This document shows positions 15,451 through 24,482 of a stretch of DNA of 64,000 bases, piece by piece (the first letter of the stretch is position 1; every line of letters begins with the position of its first letter). Under the pieces are notes generated by a model. The model was not told the origin of the DNA. It made no database searches and was given only the letters and a program-made list of their open reading frames with translations. Made by a program: the position numbers and the translations under genes. This DNA comes from Muricoccus roseus. GTDB lineage: Bacteria > Pseudomonadota > Alphaproteobacteria > Acetobacterales > Acetobacteraceae. The stretch spans positions 1 through 64,000 of the forward strand of contig NZ_FQZF01000019.1 in NCBI RefSeq assembly GCF_900141905.1, written 5' to 3'.

Positions 15451-17217
15451 TCAGTGTCCAAAATCGAAGACCAGCTCCGCCGCCCCTCCGCGCTCCACAG
15501 AGCGCACCCGGTCCGCCAGCCTTGCGATCAGCGCGCCGGAGACGCGGAGCATGGCGGCGTCCACCGCCGCCTCATCCTCCTCCAGCAGCGCCGCCGCATC
15601 GGGCATCGCCCCACCGGCGAGGGGGAAGGGCGGCCCCGCATGGATCAGGCGGCAGCGCAGGTTGAACTCGTCGAAGCTGGCCGAAAGCGTGATCGGCCCC
15701 TTGGTGCCGGATTGCCGCAGCGCCTCCAGCGCCTCGCCGAGGGCGACGCCCGCGCGCACCACCACCTCGCCGCGCGCGCCCCAGGCCCTGCCCTGGTGCT
15801 CCAGGAACTCGGCGGCCTGAGGCGCCTCCTCCGCAGGGTCCAGCACCACCTGCGTCGTTCGCTTCACGCCCACCCGCAGCACGGCGTTCAGCGCCACCGC
15901 CGCGATCGAACCCATGGTGAGGCCGGAGCTGACGATGATGCGGGCCCAGTCCGGCGCGGCCTGGCCCAGGGCCGGCAGCAGCATCACCCCCGTGCCCGCC
16001 ACCAGCGCGAGCCCGACCGTGAAGCTCCGCTGCGTGTTCATCATGCGGGAGGTCGCCAGCCCCATCCCGGCCACGAGGAGATAGGAGGCGGTGTAGATCA
16101 GGATCCCCCCGATCACCGGAGCCGGGGTGAGCGCGATCAGCCCCGCGATGGGCGGCACGAAGGCCGCCACCATCAGCACGAGCCCGGCGGCCACCCCGAC
16201 GCGCCAGGCGGTGACCCCCGTCGCATGGGCCAGGCCCACATTCGCCGAGGAGGCGGCGCTGGTCAGCAGCCCCGCCGCGCCCTGCACCGCATGCATCAGG
16301 CTGTGGCCCGTCACGGCGCGGGAGACGCGGCGCATATCGGCCCGCCTCCAGCGCGCGTCGTTCATCTTCTCCATCGAGAGGACCGCGCCGAAGAGGTCCA
16401 TCGCCCCGATCAGCTCGGTGACGAGGTAGATCGCGATCGGCACCAGCAGGAATTCCGGGGCGGGCAGGGACCGCCCGGCCATGGGCACGGCCAGTGGCGG
16501 CAGCGCGGCCAGCCTCTCCATCCCGCCCTCGGTCAGCGCCCCGGCCACGGCCGCCACCAGCGTGCCCGCGAGCGCGCCCACCACCACGGCCAGCCGCCGC
16601 AGCCCGGGCGGGCCCCAGAGTGAGGCCGCGATGATGCAGAGGATGGTCGCCGCCGCCGAGGCCAGCGCCGCGCCGGAGATATGGCCCGCCGCATCCAGCC
16701 CCACCCCGCGCGAGAGCCCGGCCGAGACAAGGGAGAGCCCGAGCATCACCACCACCACCCCCAGCACCTCCGGCGGGAAGAAGGCCCGCAATCGGGGCAG
16801 CACCCGGGCGAAGATCAGGCCGGCCACCGCCGCCACGATGGTCGCCCCCATCGCCGCTCCGAGGCCATAGGCCGTCACCACCCCGATGAAGATCGGCAGC
16901 CGCGCGGGAGCCGGCAGCGCCACCAGGATCATCCCCGCGCCCAGCCGGCTCGGCACCGCCTGCAGCAGGGTGGCCGCGCCCAGCATGAAGATGGTCGCGC
17001 TGACGAAGCCGCTCGTCTCGGCGGGGTCCAGCCCGATCCCCTGCGCCGCCACCACGGCATAGAGGATGAACATCAGCGACAGGAAGGCATGCTGCACCCC
17101 CATGCTGAGGGTCAGCCCCAGCGGCGGGCGTTCATCCTCGGCATAGAGAAGCTCCTCCGGCCGGGTGTGCCGGGAAGGGCCGGGCGGGGGCAGGACACGA
17201 TCGAAGAAGAACCTCAA
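15451..17217 (-). CDS. NCS2-type xanthine/uracil permease with C-terminal ATPase-like domain
   Basis: About 588 residues, some 130 longer than ordinary NCS2 permeases. The membrane part starts after RPEELLYAEDERPPLG and shows LSMGVQHAF, multiple hydrophobic helices and FFPPEVLGVVVVMLGLSL. The C-terminal region from about QAAEFLEHQGRAWGARGEVV looks like a small HATPase/anti-sigma-like fold (GEALEALRQSG, then SASFDEFNLRCRLIHAG) and must be cytoplasmic. Start: a TTG at 17217 reading MRFFFDRVLPPP has GGAG eight bases upstream; an in-frame GTG at 17259 lacks a Shine-Dalgarno. Likely role: proton-coupled import of a purine, pyrimidine or related solute. Confidence 0.8.
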   Translation of the reverse strand: MRFFFDRVLPPPGPSRHTRPEELLYAEDERPPLGLTLSMGVQHAFLSLMFILYAVVAAQGIGLDPAETSGFVSATIFMLGAATLLQAVPSRLGAGMILVALPAPARLPIFIGVVTAYGLGAAMGATIVAAVAGLIFARVLPRLRAFFPPEVLGVVVVMLGLSLVSAGLSRGVGLDAAGHISGAALASAAATILCIIAASLWGPPGLRRLAVVVGALAGTLVAAVAGALTEGGMERLAALPPLAVPMAGRSLPAPEFLLVPIAIYLVTELIGAMDLFGAVLSMEKMNDARWRRADMRRVSRAVTGHSLMHAVQGAAGLLTSAASSANVGLAHATGVTAWRVGVAAGLVLMVAAFVPPIAGLIALTPAPVIGGILIYTASYLLVAGMGLATSRMMNTQRSFTVGLALVAGTGVMLLPALGQAAPDWARIIVSSGLTMGSIAAVALNAVLRVGVKRTTQVVLDPAEEAPQAAEFLEHQGRAWGARGEVVVRAGVALGEALEALRQSGTKGPITLSASFDEFNLRCRLIHAGPPFPLAGGAMPDAAALLEEDEAAVDAAMLRVSGALIARLADRVRSVERGGAAELVFDFGH

Positions 17218-17499
17218 ACACGACGCTCCGGCTCGGACCGGCCCGGAATCCACGGCCACCCGTCTTGGGAATGTAATAGGCCATCATCGTCCCGGTTTGT
17301 GGAGCCACGCCGCTGCGATGGCCCGGCGCCGCACCGTCCGTGAAGGCGGGAGGATGCGCAAACGCAAGCGGCGCGCCACGCCGTCGCCAACTGCGGCGCC
17401 ACACCACCGCCACATCCGCGTCACGCTTCCTCACGTCGCGCGTCTCGGCCCGTTACACGCCCGCTGCCATCTTCGGATCATCGTCAAGGAGGACGACGC

Positions 17500-18036
17500 A
17501 TGACCCGTACCCGCAAGATCACTCTCTCCGCCCTGGCCGTGGCGCTCGGCGCCGGCGCCCTCGGCGCGGTCGCCGTGCCGGCCCTGGCCCAGGAGGGCAT
17601 GCGCCGCGGCGGCGCGATGCTCTTCCAGCAGGCGGACGGCAACAAGGACGGCCGCGTCACCGCCGACGAGGCCTGGAACACCCTCTCCGCCCGCTTCGGC
17701 GAGGCGGATGCGAACAAGGACGGCGGCGTCAGCTGGGACGAGTTCCGCGCCCATATGCAGGCCCGGATGGAGGCACGCCGCGGCGACCGCCCCGCCCCGC
17801 CCGCCGGCCGGCTGGCCCGGATGGAGGAGCGCGGCCAGGGCATGTTCCGCGCCCTCGATGCCGACCGCGACGGCCGCGTGACCCTCGCCGAGCTGCGTCC
17901 CTTCGCGGAAGCGATGTTCCGCGCGCGGGACGCGAATGGCGACAACGCCCTGTCCCGCGAGGAGGTGCGCCCGCACCACGCCCGGGGCGAGCGCCACGGC
18001 CCGCGGCCGCAGCCGGCGCCGACCCAGGCCCAGTAG
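17500..18036 (+). CDS. Exported EF-hand calcium-binding protein
   Basis: 178 residues. Signal peptide MTRTRKITLSALAVALGAGA to about ALA-QE. Four EF-hand loops are readable: DGNKDGRVTADE (~46), DANKDGGVSWDE (~70), DADRDGRVTLAE (~120) and DANGDNALSREE (~145); the last is weaker because Gly is replaced at the sixth position. The C-terminus is His/Pro-rich (PHHARGERHGPRPQ). It should be a periplasmic calcium-binding protein, but its role is not readable. The ATG has a strong AAGGAGG upstream. The 240 bp before it shows no confident promoter. Confidence 0.85.
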   Translation: MTRTRKITLSALAVALGAGALGAVAVPALAQEGMRRGGAMLFQQADGNKDGRVTADEAWNTLSARFGEADANKDGGVSWDEFRAHMQARMEARRGDRPAPPAGRLARMEERGQGMFRALDADRDGRVTLAELRPFAEAMFRARDANGDNALSREEVRPHHARGERHGPRPQPAPTQAQ

Positions 18037-18047
18037 GCCCGCCGCAA

Positions 18048-18081
18048 GGGCTGCCGGGGGAGGGCATTCCCCCGGCAGCCC
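18048..18081 (+). terminator. Strong hairpin terminator after the EF-hand gene
   Basis: A perfect 14-bp stem, GGGCTGCCGGGGGA paired with TCCCCCGGCAGCCC, with loop GGGCAT, starts 11 bp after the EF-hand stop codon. There is no T-run, as is common in very GC-rich genomes. Confidence 0.6.
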
Positions 18082-18168
18082 ACGCGCGAAAGCCCCCGCG
18101 AGGACGCCGCGAGGCCTGAGAAATCCGGATTGTCGAGGAATGGACCCGCCCCGGGGAGAAGAGGGGGG

Positions 18169-18243
18169 TGGTGGGCGCGACAGGGATTGAACCTGTGACC
18201 CTTCGCGTGTGAAGCGAATGCTCTCCCGCTGAGCTACGCGCCC
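18169..18243 (-). tRNA. tRNA-Val(CAC)
   Basis: The minus strand folds as a complete tRNA with acceptor stem GGGCGCG/CGCGCCC, D-arm TAGCTCAGCGGGAGAGCA, anticodon stem TTCGC/GCGAA and loop TTCACAC. The anticodon is CAC (valine, GUG codon). The T-arm reads CAGGTTCAATCCCTG, and the 3' CCA is encoded (18169-18171). It is isolated, with no neighbouring RNA gene, between the EF-hand gene and the DUF3108 gene. Confidence 0.96.
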
Positions 18244-18359
18244 GGAGTGGCGGGGGATATCCACCGAGAGGCCGCCCCTGTCAAGCGACCCGAACCGACC
18301 CCCTGGCGAAACCGCCCGACCGTTCCGATCTTAACAGAACCCGCGACGCAAGGCATGGC

Positions 18360-19187
18360 ATGACCCCGAACCGGCACCGCCGCTCCGCCCTCATCGCCCT
18401 TGCCGCCCTGGCGCCCGGCCTCCCCCTGGCCGCGCGGCCCGCCAGCGCCCAGCCCATCACCGCCACCTACACCGTCCATGCGGCGGGGCTGACCGTGATG
18501 GAGATCAACGCCACCCTCGACATCACCGATCGCGGCTACATGGTGGAGTTCCGCTCCCGCATGCGCGGCCTCGTCTCCGCCTTCGCCAGCGGCCAGACCA
18601 CCACGCGGGTGGAAGGCGTGTGGGAAGGGGAGGCGGCCCGGCCGCGCCGCTACATCTCCGAAGGCGTCTGGCGCGGGGAGCCGCGCCGCACGGTGCTGGA
18701 ATGGCAGGGCAGCCAGCCCGCCATCCGCGCCATGGTCCCCCCCAACCAGGACGAGCGCGAGCCGGTGCCCGACACCATGCAGCGCAACACGATCGACAGC
18801 CTCTCGGCCATGGCCCAGCTGGTCCGCCAGGTCCGGCGGGACGGCCACTGCAACGGCGCCGTCCGCGTCTATGACGGCCGCCGCCTGAGCGAACTGGCCG
18901 CCCGCACCCAGGGCCGCGACCAGTTCCCCCCGGCTCGGGACGAATGGTCCGGCACCGCCCTGAAATGCGCCTTCGAAGGCCGCTTCCTCGCGGGCTACCG
19001 CAAGGGCGAAGACGTGGAAGCCGCCCGCCGCCCGCAAACCGGCACCGCCTGGCTGGCCGAGGTCACGCCCGGCCGCCCGCCCATCCCCGTGCGAATCGAC
19101 CACGCCAGCCGCTGGATGGGCACGCTCACCGCCCGCCTCGCCAGCTACGGACCCCCGGGGCAGATGCAGGCCCGCGCTGGGGATTGA
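18360..19187 (+). CDS. DUF3108 domain-containing exported protein
   Basis: 275 residues. Signal peptide (RRSALIALAALAPGLPLAAR, then PASA-QP). The mature part has the DUF3108 pattern: an N-terminal TATYTVHAAGLTVMEINATL, then FASGQTTTRVEGVW, and YDGRRLSEL toward the end, with two cysteines (HCNGAV and ALKCAFEG) that could form a disulfide. DUF3108 proteins are periplasmic or outer-membrane-associated beta-rich proteins of unknown role. The 324-bp gap upstream holds only the terminator hairpin and the tRNA. Confidence 0.75.
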   Translation: MTPNRHRRSALIALAALAPGLPLAARPASAQPITATYTVHAAGLTVMEINATLDITDRGYMVEFRSRMRGLVSAFASGQTTTRVEGVWEGEAARPRRYISEGVWRGEPRRTVLEWQGSQPAIRAMVPPNQDEREPVPDTMQRNTIDSLSAMAQLVRQVRRDGHCNGAVRVYDGRRLSELAARTQGRDQFPPARDEWSGTALKCAFEGRFLAGYRKGEDVEAARRPQTGTAWLAEVTPGRPPIPVRIDHASRWMGTLTARLASYGPPGQMQARAGD

Positions 19188-19194
19188 GCCTGAA

Positions 19195-19478
19195 GGGTGG
19201 CACCCCGGGAGGGAGGAGGAATTCTCCCTCCCGGACCCTCCCTCATCTTCTTTTTCAGGACTGCCGTGGAAGGCGGGGCTGTGGGTGCGCCTGAGGTCGA
19301 TGACCTCAGGCGACTGAAGGGGCCGCCGCGCGCCCCTGAATCAAAATTCCTGCGGCGCCCCAGCGATCATCGTATCCCCGGCAGGCTTGACGCGGGGTCC
19401 GGGGTGGCCGCTGCCACCCCGGCACGGGCGAAAGCGGAGCTTTCGCCCAGGGGTCCGGGAGGCAGCGCCTCCCGGGGG
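19195..19478 (+). repeat. Dispersed structured repeat, divergent copy C
   Basis: Fills the 306-bp gap between the convergent DUF3108 and HAD-phosphatase genes. The 5' half matches the family by structure: 19206-19233 has stem CGGGAGGGAGGA with the same GGAA loop but different arm bases on both sides; 19289-19311 has stem GCCTGAGGTC, loop GAT. The 3' half is unrelated in sequence but again is hairpins: 19399-19422 (10-bp stem CCGGGGTGGC, loop CGCT), 19426-19448 (10-bp stem GGGCGAAAGC, loop GGA) and 19455-19475 (9-bp stem CCGGGAGGC, loop AGC). Confidence 0.8.
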
Positions 19479-19492
19479 CCACAAGCGCAACG

Positions 19493-20143
19493 TTAACCCA
19501 GCCGCAACCCAGCCAGCAGCCCCGGCAGGTCCCCCGGCGCGGAGGCCACCGGCGCGCCTTCCGCCATTTCGGGCTGCCCGTAGCCCCAGGCGGCGAAGAT
19601 CGCCGCGATCCCCGCGGCCTTTGCGGCGCGCGTGTCGTTCTGGTGGTCCCCGATCAGCACGGATTGCGAGGCCTCACCCCCCATCCGGGCCAGCAGCCCG
19701 AGAGGGTGCCCGGGATGCGGCTTGCGCACGGGAAAGCTGTCGCCGCCGCCGATCCCGTCCAGCAGGGGGGAGAGGCCGAGATCGTCCAGGATGATCCGCG
19801 CCGCCTTCTCCGGCTTGTTGGTGCAGACCGCCAGCCGCCATCCCTCCGCCCGGAGCGCCGCCAGCACCTCGGGGATGCCGGGGAAGGGCCGGGTCTCGTC
19901 GGCGGCATGGGCCTCGTAATCCGCCATGAAATCGGCCACGAGTTCCGGTGAGAAGGCCAGGTTCCGGGCCGCGCAGGCCCGCTGCACCAGCACCGTCACC
20001 CCATCCCCGATCATCCGCCACACCTCCTCCCGGCTGAAGCCGGGGCGGTCATGCCGGGCCATGAGCCGGTCCAGCGCCGAATGGAGGTCCGGCGCGCTGT
20101 CCAGCAGCGTGCCGTCGAGGTCGAAGAGGGCGATCCGGTCCAT
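19493..20143 (-). CDS. HAD-family phosphatase, phosphoglycolate phosphatase-like
   Basis: 216 residues. HAD motif I is LFDLDGTLLDSAPDL (nucleophile and acid/base aspartates), motif II VCTNKPEKAARIIL, a lysine in RKPHPGHPLGLL, and motif IV VLIGDHQNDTRAAKAAG. The helical cap between motifs I and II fits the Gph/phosphoglycolate phosphatase class, which removes 2-phosphoglycolate made by oxygenation reactions and DNA repair. HAD specificity is hard to infer, so the substrate is provisional. The ATG at 20143 is chosen because the DLDGT motif normally sits within the first ten residues; G-rich sequence upstream may serve as a weak Shine-Dalgarno. Divergent from glmU with a 93-bp gap. Confidence 0.82.
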   Translation of the reverse strand: MDRIALFDLDGTLLDSAPDLHSALDRLMARHDRPGFSREEVWRMIGDGVTVLVQRACAARNLAFSPELVADFMADYEAHAADETRPFPGIPEVLAALRAEGWRLAVCTNKPEKAARIILDDLGLSPLLDGIGGGDSFPVRKPHPGHPLGLLARMGGEASQSVLIGDHQNDTRAAKAAGIAAIFAAWGYGQPEMAEGAPVASAPGDLPGLLAGLRLG

Positions 20144-20236
20144 TTGCCCCCCATGCCACCCCGGATTACAGCCCGCAATGCGAGTTGACGCGCGCCGCCC
20201 TTGCGGAAGGACCCGCCCCTGGGGCTTATCCATCCC

Positions 20237-21574
20237 ATGCAAAGGGCCGCCATCCTCCTCGCCGCCGGTCTGGGCACCCGGATGCGTTCATCCTTGCCCA
20301 AGGCGATGCACCCCATCGCGGGCCGTCCGATGCTCCGGCATCTCGTCGCCGCCTGCGAGGAGGTGTTCGACCGCATTGTGGTCGTCACCGGCCCCGACAT
20401 GCCCATGCTGGAGAAGGCGGCCGCGCCGCATGCCACGGTGGTGCAGCACGAACGCCTCGGCACCGGCCATGCCGCCCTCCAGGCCGCGCCGCTGCTGCGG
20501 GACTTCGACGGCGATGTCGCGGTTCTTTACGCCGACAACCCGCTGATCACCGCCGCCACGCTGCGCCGCCTGCTGCAGGCGCGCGAGAGCGCCGATATCG
20601 CCCTGCTCGCCATGCGCCCCGCCGACCCCGCCCGCTACGGCCGCGTGCTGCCGCATGAGGATGGCGGCATCGCGCGCGTGGTGGAGTGGAAGGATGCGAC
20701 GGAGGCCGAGCGCGCCATCACCCTCTGCAATGTCGGCGTGGTCTGCGCTTCCGCCGGGCAGCTCTTCGGCTGGCTGCGGGGCCTCGGCAACGACAACGCG
20801 GCCGGCGAATACTACCTGCCGGATGCGGTAGCCGCCGCCAGGGCCGAGGGGTTCCGCGCCGTCGCCGTGGAGGCGGAGGAGGCCGAGTGCCGCGGCATCA
20901 ACTCCCGCATCGAACTGGCCGCCGCCGAGGCCGCGGTGCAGGCCGCGCTGCGGGAGCGCGCCATGGCCGGCGGCGCCACGCTGGTCCGCCCGGAAAGCGT
21001 CACCCTCAGCCATGACACGGTGATCGGGCAAGACGTGACGATCGGCCCGGATGTCGTCATCGCCCCCGGCGTCACCATCGAGGACGGGGTCGAGATCCGC
21101 GCCTTCTCCCATCTCGAATCCTGCACCATCCGCCGTGGTGCCGTCATCGGCCCCTTCGCGCGGCTGCGCCCGGGCACGGAGATCGGCGCCGGCGCCCATG
21201 TCGGGAATTTTGTCGAGCTGAAGGCCGCGATGCTGGGGGAGGGCGCGAAGGCCAACCACCTCTCCTATATCGGTGATGCCAGCATCGGCGCGCGCACCAA
21301 CATCGGCGCCGGCACCATCACCTGCAATTACGACGGCTACGCCAAGCACCGCACCGCGGTGGGGCAGGGGGTCTTCATCGGCTCCAACGCCACTCTTGTC
21401 GCGCCCGTAACATTAGGGGATGGCGCCTTCGTCGCGGCCGGCTCTACCATCACCGCCGACGTCGCGCCCGATGCCATGGCCTTCGGCCGCGCCCGCCAGG
21501 ACCAGAAGGAAGGGCGCGCCGCCGCGTTCCGCGCCCAGCGTCGCGCCCCCCCCACGAAGACGGAGAAGCCCTGA
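20237..21574 (+). CDS. glmU: Bifunctional GlmU: GlcNAc-1-P uridyltransferase / glucosamine-1-P acetyltransferase
   Basis: 445 residues, normal for GlmU. It makes UDP-N-acetylglucosamine, precursor of peptidoglycan and lipopolysaccharide. The N-terminal pyrophosphorylase domain has the nucleotide-binding signature LAAGLGTRMRSSLPKAMHPI and the GTGHAAL and YADNPL segments. The C-terminal half is a left-handed beta-helix of hexapeptide repeats (TIGPDVVIAPGVTIEDGVEI) with the acetyltransferase region KANHLSYIGDASIG and NIGAGTITCNYDG. The ATG at 20237 lacks a Shine-Dalgarno and is preceded 5 bp upstream by TTATCC, so leaderless translation is possible; an in-frame TTG at 20201 is less likely. glmS begins 2 bp after the stop. 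Confidence 0.95.
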   Translation: MQRAAILLAAGLGTRMRSSLPKAMHPIAGRPMLRHLVAACEEVFDRIVVVTGPDMPMLEKAAAPHATVVQHERLGTGHAALQAAPLLRDFDGDVAVLYADNPLITAATLRRLLQARESADIALLAMRPADPARYGRVLPHEDGGIARVVEWKDATEAERAITLCNVGVVCASAGQLFGWLRGLGNDNAAGEYYLPDAVAAARAEGFRAVAVEAEEAECRGINSRIELAAAEAAVQAALRERAMAGGATLVRPESVTLSHDTVIGQDVTIGPDVVIAPGVTIEDGVEIRAFSHLESCTIRRGAVIGPFARLRPGTEIGAGAHVGNFVELKAAMLGEGAKANHLSYIGDASIGARTNIGAGTITCNYDGYAKHRTAVGQGVFIGSNATLVAPVTLGDGAFVAAGSTITADVAPDAMAFGRARQDQKEGRAAAFRAQRRAPPTKTEKP

Positions 21575-21576
21575 GC

Positions 21577-23400
21577 ATGTGCGGTATCGTCGGCGTCGTC
21601 GGCCAGGTCGAGGCCGCCCCCCGTCTTCTCGAAGCCCTGAGGCGCCTGGAATACCGGGGCTATGACAGCGCGGGCATCGCCACGCTGGTGAACGGCCATG
21701 TCGAGCGCCGCCGCGCCGAGGGCAAGCTGGGCAACCTCGCCGAGGTGCTGGAGCATGACCCGCTGCCCGGCACGATCGGCATCGGCCATACCCGCTGGGC
21801 CACCCATGGCGCGCCCACCACGCGCAACGCCCATCCGCACGGCACCACCCGCGTCTCCATCGTGCATAATGGCATCATCGAGAACCATGCCGAGCTGCGC
21901 GCCGAGCTGGAGGCCGAGGGCGCCGAGTTCGAGACCGAGACCGACACCGAGACCTTCGCCCGCCTGGTGGACCATCGCCTCGCCCTTGGCGAAAGCCCGG
22001 AGATCGCCTTCTCCGGCGCGCTCAAGCGCGTGCATGGCGCCTTCGCCCTCGCGGCCGTCTTCGCCGGCCATCCACGCAAGCTGCTGGCCGCCCGTCAGGG
22101 CGCCCCGCTCGCCATCGGCTATGGGGAGGGGGAGATGTTCGTCGGCTCCGACGCCCTCGCCCTCGCCCCCCTGACCCGCCGCATCGCCTATCTCGATGAG
22201 GGCGACTGGGCCGTGGTCAGCGACACCGATGCCCAGGTCTATGACGCGAACGACGCCCCGGTGCAGCGCGCCGTCAAGACCACGGCCTTCTCCGGCGCCG
22301 CCATCGGCAAGGGCAACTACCGCCACTTCATGGAGAAGGAGCTGCACGAGCACCCTGCGGTGATCGGCGACACGCTTCGCCAGTATGTGGACCCCGCGAC
22401 CCGCGCCGTGTCCCGCCCCGCTCTGCCTTTCGACCCCGCCACCCTCCCGCGCCTCTGGCTCTCCGGCTGCGGCTCCGCCTTCATCGTCTGCCAGACCGCC
22501 CGCTACTGGTTCGAGACCATCGCTCGCCTTCCCTGCGACGCGGATGTCGCGAGCGAGCTGCGCTACCGCGACCCGCCGATGACCGGGGGCGGCGCCGCCA
22601 TGTTCGTCTCCCAGTCCGGCGAGACGGCGGACAACCTGGCCGCGATGAAGCTGCTCCGCACCGGCGGGCAGTCCATCGTCTCGGTCGTGAACGTGCCCGA
22701 GAGCACGATGTCGCGCGAAAGCGACGCGACGCTGATGACGGTCGCCGGCCCCGAGATCAGCGTGGCCTCCACCAAGGCCTTCACCGCGCAGCTCTCGGTC
22801 ATGGCCTGCCTTGCCCTCAACTTCGCCCGCGCCCGCGGCGCTATCGATGCCGAGGAGGAGGCGCGGCTCACCACCGCCCTGCTGGAGGTGCCCGAGCACG
22901 CCGCCCGGCTGCTGGATGCCAGCGCCGAGATCGAGGCGCTGGCCGAGGACATCAAGGGCGCGCGCGACGTGCTCTATCTCGGCCGTGGCAGCATGTTCCC
23001 CATCGCGCTCGAAGGCGCGCTGAAGCTGAAGGAACTCTCCTACATCCATGCCGAGGGCTATGCCGCCGGCGAGATGAAGCACGGCCCGATCGCGCTGATC
23101 GACGACAGCGTGCCCGTCATCTCCCTCTGCCCCTCCGGCCCGCTCTTCGAGAAGACCGCCTCCAACCTGCAGGAGGCCGCGGCGCGCGGCGGGCGCATCA
23201 TCGCCTTCACCGACGAGGACGGCGCCCAGGCCCTGCGCCGCTTCGCCTCCCGCGTCGTGGTGCTGCCGAAGGTGGATCCCTTCGTCGCGCCCATCCTGCA
23301 CGCCATCCCCGTGCAGATGCTCGCCTATCACGTGGCGGTGCTGAAGGGCACGGATGTGGACCAGCCGCGGAACCTGGCCAAGGCCGTGACCGTGGAGTGA
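21577..23400 (+). CDS. glmS: Glutamine--fructose-6-phosphate aminotransferase (isomerizing)
   Basis: 607 residues, the standard length. Catalyses fructose-6-P + Gln to glucosamine-6-P + Glu, the first step of the amino-sugar pathway that GlmU finishes. The N-terminal Ntn glutaminase domain begins at the catalytic cysteine (MCGIVGVVG), with RRLEYRGYDSAGIA and GHTRWATHG. The two SIS domains contain GCGSAF, SQSGETADN and LYLGRGSMFPIALEGALKLK. The C-terminus is DQPRNLAKAVTVE, the usual DxPRNLAKSVTVE end. The 2-bp spacing to glmU implies translational coupling. No glmS ribozyme-like element is visible upstream. Confidence 0.97.
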   Translation: MCGIVGVVGQVEAAPRLLEALRRLEYRGYDSAGIATLVNGHVERRRAEGKLGNLAEVLEHDPLPGTIGIGHTRWATHGAPTTRNAHPHGTTRVSIVHNGIIENHAELRAELEAEGAEFETETDTETFARLVDHRLALGESPEIAFSGALKRVHGAFALAAVFAGHPRKLLAARQGAPLAIGYGEGEMFVGSDALALAPLTRRIAYLDEGDWAVVSDTDAQVYDANDAPVQRAVKTTAFSGAAIGKGNYRHFMEKELHEHPAVIGDTLRQYVDPATRAVSRPALPFDPATLPRLWLSGCGSAFIVCQTARYWFETIARLPCDADVASELRYRDPPMTGGGAAMFVSQSGETADNLAAMKLLRTGGQSIVSVVNVPESTMSRESDATLMTVAGPEISVASTKAFTAQLSVMACLALNFARARGAIDAEEEARLTTALLEVPEHAARLLDASAEIEALAEDIKGARDVLYLGRGSMFPIALEGALKLKELSYIHAEGYAAGEMKHGPIALIDDSVPVISLCPSGPLFEKTASNLQEAAARGGRIIAFTDEDGAQALRRFASRVVVLPKVDPFVAPILHAIPVQMLAYHVAVLKGTDVDQPRNLAKAVTVE

Positions 23401-23517
23401 GAGGGGCGGGGCACCACTGCATCCCCGCTTCCGCCGACTCGTCCCGCATGTCAGCCTGCGCCGGCGCGGATGCCGCCCTTGCAGGCTGCTCCGCCTCAAA
23501 AAGCGGAAGGGACGGAA

Positions 23518-24474
23518 ATGGACAAGCACCTGTCAGGCAGGCGCCATGTGATGGGATGGGGCGCAGCGACGGCCGCCCTGCACATTATGCCCGCGGCGGC
23601 GCAGGCCCCGCAGCCGCCCGCGCGCATGGACGGCGCGGCCTATACGCCGCGCTTCGTCTCCTCGCCCGATGGCGTCCGCCTCGCGACCTATGAGTTCGGC
23701 AACCCGCAGGGCCCGGCCATCCTGTTCCTGCACGGCTACGCCCAGGCCGCCCTCTCCTGGGACCGGCAGCTCAGGGACCCGGCCCTGGCGCGGGACTTCC
23801 GCATGGTCGCGATCGACCTGCGCGGCCATGGCATGAGCGCGAAGCCGGAAGGGGACGCCTTCTACAAGCCCGGCCAGGTCTGGGCCGACGACGTGCGCAG
23901 CGTCATCACGGAGCTGGGGCTGCAAAAGCCGGTGCTGGTCGGCTGGTCCTATGCGGGGCGGGTCGTCGGCGACTACATCTCCACCCATGGCGCGTCCGCC
24001 ATCGGCGGCATCAACTACGTGAACGCCAGCAGCTCGCTGGGGGATCCCGCCTTCCTCGGGCCGGATGTCGGGCTGCTCGGCCCGCAGGCCATGCTGGCGC
24101 CGGGGATCGACGGCTTCATCGAGGGCACGGTGCGCTTCCTGCGCGCCTGCTTCGCCACCCAGCCCGAACCGGCCGACTTTCAGACCATGCTCGCCTTCAA
24201 CATGCTGGCCCCGCATTACGTGCGCGCCGGCCTGTCCGGCCGCCCCGCGAACTACGCGGAGGCGCTGAAGGCCCTGCGCCTGCCCGTGCTGGTGACGCAT
24301 GGCGAGAAGGACCGCATCCTCGCGACGCCGATGGGCCGCTTCACCGCCGCCACCGTGCCAGGTGCGAAGCTCTCCCTCTACCCCGAAAGCGGCCACGCGC
24401 CCTTCTGGGAGGAAGCGCCCCGCTTCAACCGCGAACTGGCCGAGTTCGTCCGCCAGGCCCAGGCCAACCGTTAG
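23518..24474 (+). CDS. Exported alpha/beta hydrolase
   Basis: 318 residues. The N-terminus MDKHLSGRRHVMGWGAATAA is Tat-like (RRHVMG) and leads to PAAAQAPQ, so export is likely. Alpha/beta hydrolase motifs: FLHGYAQAALSWDRQL (oxyanion region), IDLRGHGMSAKP, nucleophile elbow GWSYAG, THGEKDRIL (acid) and SGHAPFWEE (His). The lid and overall pattern resemble non-haem peroxidase/epoxide-hydrolase-type hydrolases. Substrate unknown. Start at 23518 with AAGGGACGGA upstream; the longer frame from 23470 has no supporting ribosome site. It lies 117 bp after glmS. Confidence 0.8.
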   Translation: MDKHLSGRRHVMGWGAATAALHIMPAAAQAPQPPARMDGAAYTPRFVSSPDGVRLATYEFGNPQGPAILFLHGYAQAALSWDRQLRDPALARDFRMVAIDLRGHGMSAKPEGDAFYKPGQVWADDVRSVITELGLQKPVLVGWSYAGRVVGDYISTHGASAIGGINYVNASSSLGDPAFLGPDVGLLGPQAMLAPGIDGFIEGTVRFLRACFATQPEPADFQTMLAFNMLAPHYVRAGLSGRPANYAEALKALRLPVLVTHGEKDRILATPMGRFTAATVPGAKLSLYPESGHAPFWEEAPRFNRELAEFVRQAQANR

Positions 24475-24482
24475 CATCCGGC

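Noticed and set aside
21337-23529. Long minus-strand frame opposite glmS
   Set aside because: Antisense shadow of a conserved, complete glmS with no family signature of its own.
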